Positions 58,991-64,000 of a DNA stretch of 64,000 nt are shown piece after piece. The translations under genes were made by a program, and so were the position numbers. The notes beneath the pieces were generated by a model that was not told where the DNA came from, searched no databases, and saw nothing but the letters and a program-made list of their open reading frames with translations. The DNA comes from Schistosoma haematobium (Eukaryota > Platyhelminthes > Trematoda > Strigeidida > Schistosomatidae). Numbering within the stretch: the stretch's first letter is position 1; every line of letters starts with the position of its first letter. Location of the stretch: positions 86,294,364 to 86,358,363 of the forward strand of contig NC_067196.1 of NCBI RefSeq assembly GCF_000699445.3. The letters are read 5' to 3'.

Positions 58991-59470
58991 AATTGTACAG
59001 AGGCCAAAAAATCCGATCGATAGAAGTTTTTAGTATCATTGAGAATACATAAACATTGACAAATTAAATTCAACGCCGTTACATAATCCGGCAACTTCTG
59101 TGTAACGTACATATCAATGAGCTTGTGAAAGCTTTAGACCACATGAAATGGAATGAATCTAATTCATTCCGCAACATTTTTTTTATCTTTGATTATAAAC
59201 ATTAATTTATTAAGTTTAAAATAATGAAAGGGATTTTTGAGATCAATGTAAAATACATCAAATGAATTCGATGTATCGATAGGAAACATTAAGTTTATTT
59301 GTATAACCTTAGTAACTTAATCTGATTACTGCCCTTGTTGTAATCTAAAACCGATAGATTGAGTTATTTTATTTTTAATATAAAAGTAGGATAGATCAAA
59401 TGTAAATGATCATCGTGAATGGATCCTTTGATATTCCTCATAGATTAAAGTAACATAATGCATATATATT
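58990..59470. other. spacer between two LTR-like copies
   Basis: About 480 bases with no gag or pol motif. If the two LTR-like copies belong to one element, its internal region is deleted. Confidence 0.4.
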
Positions 59471-59471
59471 G

Positions 59472-59725
59472 TTATATCCTGATGAGAATAATAAATAGTA
59501 ACTGTCAGAATCTATTTCTATACGTATATTTTTATCGTATAATTGTTAAGTAACTAAACTATTAATATTCGTGTTGCTCTTATTATAAGCTTTATTTTGA
59601 CCTATGAACTATTATTATCCTATAGCAGAGGCTGAAATTGGTGTTCTGGATTTAACAGGCTGAGCTAGTCAGGAAGCAGGATCGATAAGGACTCTAGACT
59701 GCTCGTACGAGTTTTATGCCTCGGT
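59472..59725 (+). mobile_element. LTR-like sequence, copy 2 (partial)
   Basis: Starts TGTTATATCCTGATGAG and follows the same block order as 58428 (CTTATTATAAGCTTTA, GACCTATGAACTATTATTAT, GTGTTCTGGATTTAACAGGC, AGGACTCTAGACTGC). It lacks the pentamer array and the TATA/AATAAA portion. Same orientation as copy 1, about 1044 bases apart. Confidence 0.55.
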
Positions 59726-59996
59726 AGTGCGATCGGTAAATCACCGTTCTCTAAATGGCGGTATCATTACGTTATACATTGATAGGGGCACATACCCACA
59801 AGTTATATATATGTACACATAGTAAAATTATATAGTTACAATACCATTAACTTTGTAATGAAACAAGGAAATAATCATTTCCTGGTTTCGAAATCAGTGC
59901 TCAAAATTACTATGGTGATCAAATTACTTTATGATTTACATCTCACTAAATTATCCAAATTTATTAGCATGACAAACCATTTTAAATATCTTGTTT

Positions 59997-59999
<3 letters not shown>

Positions 60000-60036
<37 letters not shown>
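60000..60036. repeat. (AAT)n microsatellite
   Basis: Twelve AAT units; the poly-Asn open frame over it is an artefact. Confidence 0.95.
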
Positions 60037-60037
<1 letters not shown>

Positions 60038-60302
60038 CGTAAATTATTACACTCCGTTTGTCAGTACATAAACTGGCTTAATTATTTTAAAAAATATTGT
60101 CAATATTTCTATGGTTAATTGTTTACTTCCTATGATTGACCTTTAATAGTAACTCTTTTTTCCTATTTAGTTTATTAATAAAATGATGGAAATTTTAAAA
60201 GTAAATTAAAATGAATTGAAGAACTGTATTGAAAATTAAAAGGATAAAGTTTAAGTGTTTCGTCCAAAAAATACACAGGGCTCGTCAATAAGATATTTTT
60301 AT

Positions 60303-60830
60303 ATTCACTTGCTATTGTTTGGCTTGTATCTTCCCATGGAGGTTTAAGACTGCAATTGATCAGTCTGTTATTGGCATATGTGCATACTGTGCGTAGGCTT
60401 CGGTATTACCTTAATTCACAAGATATTTGTAAGCACTGATGGATAGTGCTGGATTCCACTGCTAGCCACCATCCATCTTTGCTTAGAGTACTTGTGAATT
60501 AAGGCAATATCGAGGCAATCCATAAAATATGCACATATGCCAATAAGAGACTGATCAATTTCAGTCCTAAACATCAATAGGAAGATACAAGCCAAACAAT
60601 ACTAGGTGAATTAAACTTCACCCCATCGCACAAGCAAGTGGCTATCAGGACTCAGTAGCTGAGTGGATAACGCGATGGCGTTTGAAGCGAACGGTACTGG
60701 GTTCGAATCCCAGAGTGAACAACAGCCAAGATACAAGTACATCCAGCTGACGAGTCCCAAACAGGACGAAACGTGCGTCCTGGATTCTACTGCTAGCCAC
60801 TATCCAACAGTGCTTACAAAAAGATATATT
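60303..60830 (+). repeat. Sm-alpha fold-back copy with intact ribozyme
   Basis: Inverted arms at 60303-60422 and 60491-60611 flank a 68-base centre. The right arm continues into a plus-strand unit: box A TAGCTGAGTGGATAAC near 60658, perfect box B GGTTCGAATCC near 60701, and an intact hammerhead at 60727-60800. Same fold-back plan as 9546-10115. Confidence 0.88.
60727..60800 (+). ncRNA. hammerhead ribozyme, Sm-alpha, intact
   Basis: CTGACGA at 60747-60753, stem II GTCC/GGAC with loop CAAACA, GAAAC at 60768-60772, minimal stem III, cleavage triplet GTC at 60777-60779. Stem I pairs ATCCAG with CTGGAT perfectly, and a further 5' segment (AAGATACAAGTAC) is available for the stem I-stem II tertiary contact seen in the schistosome ribozyme. 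This is the best-preserved family A ribozyme in the window. Confidence 0.92.
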
Positions 60831-61050
60831 TATAGTTCACTATGCAAATGAACTTGGTATTTTTACAAATGTTGGAATAATCTTAATATCTTTTAGGTTA
60901 TTTAATTTCAATTCAATATGGATTATTTGAAATCATATATGTATGATTTAAACGATTTCTAGACTATTTATCTTCATGAATAGCGTTTAGTAAAGACTAT
61001 CCAATTCGGGATGAATTTTCATCGCAAAAGTTCTTTATCATTAATTTTTC

Positions 61051-61500
61051 CATGCTGGTTTAGCTTCAATTGACTCACGATATCAACCATTGAAGTTATT
61101 ACAATCTCCACAAAACCCCTTCTGATATGAATCAAAATATGCTCACTGGTGGCTCGCTTCAAGAGGTATATCCTGGAGTTCTAGTGAGAAGCAGTAACCA
61201 ATGGAGTTCAACCAGGTCTGTTGTGAAATAGTAACTCACTGATGACAATAGTAGATGTGTCACTCAATTTTGTGGATTAGTTGGAGTTAGACATTGATAC
61301 CGTTGGATATCGACCGACTTAGTGGTCTAGATGTTAAGCACTTGCGAGCGAGATCGATAGGTCCTGGGTTTGAATCTCGCGGGTGGCAGTTTCGTGGGTG
61401 CGCACTGCTGAGGAGTCCAACAATAAGGAGAAACGACCGTCCACTGCTTTTAATTTTTTCATGGTGGTCTAGCTTCCACTGACTCATGATCTCAACTATT
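61051..61500 (+). repeat. family B ribozyme SINE, plus, partial tandem
   Basis: Starts with the element's own 3' block (TTTCCATGCTGGTTTAGCTTC), which recurs at 61460 (TTTCATGGTGGTCTAGCTTC), a period of about 409 bases. Between them lie the pre-head region, tRNA-like head (AGTGGTCTAGATGTTAAGC and GGGTTTGAATCTC) and a hammerhead at 61395-61450. Near-identical to the inverted copy at 50579-51000, including the one-base loss in GGAGAAAC. Confidence 0.85.
61395..61450 (+). ncRNA. hammerhead ribozyme, family B variant with stem II deletion
   Basis: CTGAGGA at 61408-61414, then GTCC, loop, AGGA, GAAAC at 61430-61434. The C that should close stem II next to GAAA is missing. Stem I (GCGCACTG with CACTGC) and GTC are otherwise present. 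The same deletion in the 50.6-kb copy shows it is a subfamily feature. Confidence 0.65.
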
Positions 61501-61669
61501 GATGTAATTCTCTAATTTTTAATGTTTGAATTAGGAATTACCTGTCAGTTATTCGTAACTAGTATTTTAACATACAAATTATTGACTAGTAGCAATTAAT
61601 TTAGGTAATTAGTTGCAAAGATAAAATAATCATATCTACGATAGGACTGATTACATCATTGTCATATAA

Positions 61670-62140
61670 CGATGTAACCGTCGGTTGAAGAGCGGTAACA
61701 TTAAAAGCAACAAACTTAAGGTCCGAAGGCAAAGTCGTACTGCCGACTGTACAGATGTGTGAGAGTAGTAGGGTGTTTCCTTCAGACAACCAGGATGACA
61801 GCGATGCTGCCTTCCCACAAGGAGGGATGGGGTTAGAAAACGTTGACCCTAAAAACGCACACCTTCCCATATCCTACGGATATCCGTCTCTGGTGGTAAG
61901 GTCTCAACAAGTAGGGAGCTAACATGAACATTACTCATAAAAAGGTCGTGTGTGACCGACCTCAAGCTGTTGTCTCTTTGGCAGTGCGATCACGCTCTCA
62001 GGTTACTAAGACCACCCTTGACCCAATTTCCTTTTCAGGTACCTCTAGAGGAACCTTTTCACGGTGTGGGCAACGAGGAATTGATAACTTCCTTATACCT
62101 CTAACAGCACTCAAGATCACTGTATTCATAATCACCCTCT
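61670..62140 (+). mobile_element. Perere-like non-LTR element, isolated 5' end
   Basis: Starts at the same TGTAACCGTCGGTTGAAG as the minus copy at 57737, supporting this as the true 5' end of the family. 5'UTR, then a frame from 61924 beginning MNITHKKVVCDRPQAVVS, identical to the 57-kb copy up to LIPLTALKI. It breaks off near 62133 without endonuclease, RT or 3' end. A 3'-truncated 5' fragment is unusual for target-primed insertion. Confidence 0.8.
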
Positions 62141-62149
62141 TTCTCTTGA

Positions 62150-62475
62150 CTGTAATTTTAATTGTGTTAATCAATTATATTCCATTTCATAGATTTGCAT
62201 TATATACTTGTTAGATCATGTGGAAGAAATCAATGTCTATCTTTTGTTTCTCTTAGATGGTTACTAGTTACTAGCAAGAAAAGTTAGCATACAAATCTAT
62301 CTTAATATAGTGGAATTGATTTCAAAGATATGTTGTATTGAAAAAAGATGGGATGAATGTTTTAAAGCTGTTTTTTCTTGGTTACGTTAATAACTAAGAT
62401 TTTTTCTCTCTTAAATATAAGTCAATAAAACAAGGAACACAAGACAGACAATAGAAATCAACGATAGACATTGTC
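62150..62475. other. no recognisable feature
   Basis: AT-rich spacer between the Perere-like 5' end and the family B palindrome. Confidence 0.5.
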
Positions 62476-62480
62476 ACAGG

Positions 62481-62864
62481 TTGAAATCATGAGTCGATTG
62501 AAGCTAGACCACCATTGAAAACCTGGAAGCACTGGACGGCCGTTTCGTCCTAGTATGGGACTCCACAGCAGTGCGCACCCACGATCCCGCACCACGCAGG
62601 ACTCGAACCCAGGACCTACTGGCTTCGCACGGTGGCGCAACTTCGTGGATTGGTTGAAGTTAGACATTAACACCGTTGGATGCCGGCTCAGTGGTCTAGT
62701 GGTTAAGTGCTCGCGCGCGAAGCCAGTAGGTCCTGGGTTCGGGCCCCGCGTGGTGCGGGATCGTGGATGTGCACTGCTGAGGAGTCCCATACTAGGACGA
62801 AACGGCCGTCCAGTGCTTCCAGGTTTTCAATGGTGGTCTAGCTTCAATCGACTCATGATTTCGA
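62481..62864. repeat. family B ribozyme SINE palindrome
   Basis: Arms 62481-62628 and 62717-62864 (148 bases each) are inverted copies with roughly six mismatches; the 88-base centre holds the pre-head block and the tRNA-like box A of the plus unit. Each arm contains a hammerhead: minus at 62525-62580 (core mutated to CTGTGGA) and plus at 62762-62825 (intact). A transcript from the plus head would fold into a very long hairpin. Confidence 0.92.
62762..62825 (+). ncRNA. hammerhead ribozyme, family B, intact
   Basis: CTGAGGA at 62777-62783, stem II GTCC/GGAC with loop CATACTA, GAAAC at 62799-62803, minimal stem III CGGCCG, cleavage triplet GTC at 62808-62810. Stem I pairs GCACTG with CAGTGC over six bases. 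It lies about 40 bases downstream of box B (GGGTTCGGGCCCC). Confidence 0.9.
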
Positions 62865-63074
62865 TCTGTGAAATTTCTAAAACTCTACACAAAACCCATT
62901 CTGATGATAGACATTGTATTTCATTAAACGTTAATTGCACTAGCTTTTAGTAAACAGATTATACTACTTCATCAAAATTTTGAAAATATACGTTTCTCGA
63001 TAGTGTACTAAGATTTGACTTCAGTAAAAGTGACAGTTTAAGAAAAAATGAATTTAATAATTTTATCTTAACAG

Positions 63075-63470
63075 TTGAATTCACGAGTCAATCTTAGCTA
63101 GATTACCATTGAAAATACGGAAGAATTGGATGACCGTTTCACTATAGTGAAGAACTCCACAGGAGTGAGGATCCACAATTCCGTATAGGGGACTTTTAAA
63201 AAAAGGAACTTCGCTCTAGCGCGCAAACGCTTAACTTGTAGACCACTGAGTCGGCATCCAACTGTGTTAACGACTAGCTTCAATTGATTCATGATCTTCA
63301 GCAACCCATCATTCATTATATGAGGTGGACAAGTGTCTCACAATAGACACAGATTGGAACCCATTGGTCATAGCTTCTCACTAGAGCTTGAGGAGGTACA
63401 TCTTGAAGCTAGTCACTAATGAGCACATGATTATTGTGGAGATTGTAGTATTTTAACAGCTGACAACTTC
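63075..63470 (-). repeat. family B ribozyme SINE, degenerate
   Basis: Minus-oriented. The antisense of the tail (AGCTAGATTACCATTGAAAA), a decayed hammerhead (CTGTGGAGTTC and GTGAAAC), a tRNA-like head (CTCAGTGGTCTACAAG) and the pre-head flank (CTCACTAGAGCTTGAGGAGG) follow in the family's order to about 63430. Inactive. Confidence 0.7.
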
Positions 63471-63674
63471 ATTAATTAACCGACCACTCTAACAATTAAC
63501 AAACATTTGAATAAAATAATTGTAACAGAACAATATAGATTCATTTTATTTCGTCGGTTCTCTTTCATCCCACACTAACCATTATCATTAAAATTCATAA
63601 AGTGAACCAATTGTATGAAATAAGTACCTGGTAACTAGAATAGAATTTTAATTTAGAATGAATTCTAAATGAAT

Positions 63675-64000
63675 ATTTAAATGAACAGAGAAACAAGAAG
63701 CCTTGACAAACTACGGAAGTTAATTATGGAGGACGTTATTTCATTTAATTCAAAGCTTGTAAAACAGTAACATTTATTTTCTACCTCAATTTATTCTACA
63801 GGTCATAAGCTTTCGTTTGATGTATGATTCACTGCCACAGCCAAACTAGTTCCAAAGCTATTGTAATTTAAACGTATTATTTTGTACTCTATTTTCTACC
63901 CTAAACCCGCAGTTTAGACGGCATTATATTTTCCTAACTGTTTAGGCGTTACGGTCTGATTAGCCATCTATATATTCATGTATCTTTTTTTACACTAATC
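63675..64000 (+). repeat. dispersed repeat D, copy 2
   Basis: Matches 12745-13012 from GAACAGAGAAACAAGAAGCC onward, with about 60 additional bases near 63890-63960 that include TTCTACCCTAAACCCGCAG. It runs off the end of the window. Confidence 0.75.

Noticed and set aside
59858..60118. 86-residue plus-strand frame with poly-Asn
   Set aside because: Produced by the (AAT)n run.
1..64000. CRISPR arrays, operons, bacterial-type promoters or terminators
   Set aside because: Intron-containing genes and eukaryotic retroelements show that this is animal nuclear DNA; no regularly spaced short repeats were seen.

Overview
This window looks like nuclear DNA of a flatworm, most likely a Schistosoma blood fluke. 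It is AT-rich and intron-rich, and it is crowded with repeats typical of that genus: the Sm-alpha satellite/SINE with its hammerhead ribozyme, RTE-clade (SR2-like) and Perere-like non-LTR retrotransposons, and Gypsy/Saci-like LTR elements. The species cannot be fixed from the sequence alone. Recognised host genes all lie on the minus strand.

Host genes. (1) About 29.9 kb down to 5.0 kb holds the 5' part of a PFTAIRE-type cyclin-dependent kinase (CDK14/15 family, Drosophila Eip63E). A probable first coding exon is at 29706-29871. A chain of five exons with matching splice phases (24437-23876, 19617-18966, 17558-17368, 15791-15422, 5094-5015) encodes a long Ser-rich N-terminal region, the glycine-rich ATP loop, the VAVK lysine and the PFTAIRE helix. 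The rest of the kinase domain lies beyond position 1. (2) About 34.5 kb to 32.0 kb shows a cluster of plausible exons of a gene I do not recognise. (3) 53306 to 47365 carries the last three coding exons of a six-cysteine tetraspanin (TM3, large extracellular loop, TM4, long cytoplasmic tail). Its first exons are not found here.

Repeats. Introns and intergenic DNA are built from layered mobile elements. One nearly full-length but broken RTE element occupies about 41.87-45.01 kb, with many 3' tails of the same family elsewhere. Perere-like fragments lie at 13.2-14.3, 20.6-21.5, 39.4-40.1, 56.9-57.8 and 61.7-62.1 kb. Gypsy relics lie at 37.25-39.06 kb (pol, minus) and 55.1-56.6 kb (LTR plus gag). 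A pair of LTR-like sequences sits at 58.4 and 59.5 kb.

Ribozyme SINEs. At least three families of short elements combine a tRNA-like RNA polymerase III head with a downstream hammerhead ribozyme. Family A is Sm-alpha. Families B and C share the plan but differ in sequence. Some copies keep an intact catalytic core (60747, 62777, 55710, 46000), and others show graded decay. Several copies are flanked by a duplicated part of the unit with a period of 334 bp (family A) or about 410 bp (family B), as expected for fragments of tandem multimers. Several others are fold-back copies, including a 148-bp-armed palindrome at 62481-62864. These ribozyme elements and their recurrent fold-back form are the most interesting content.

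Limits: exon calls rest on reading frame, splice phase and family motifs read by eye. Repeat boundaries are approximate. Stretches listed as featureless may hold diverged repeats I did not recognise.
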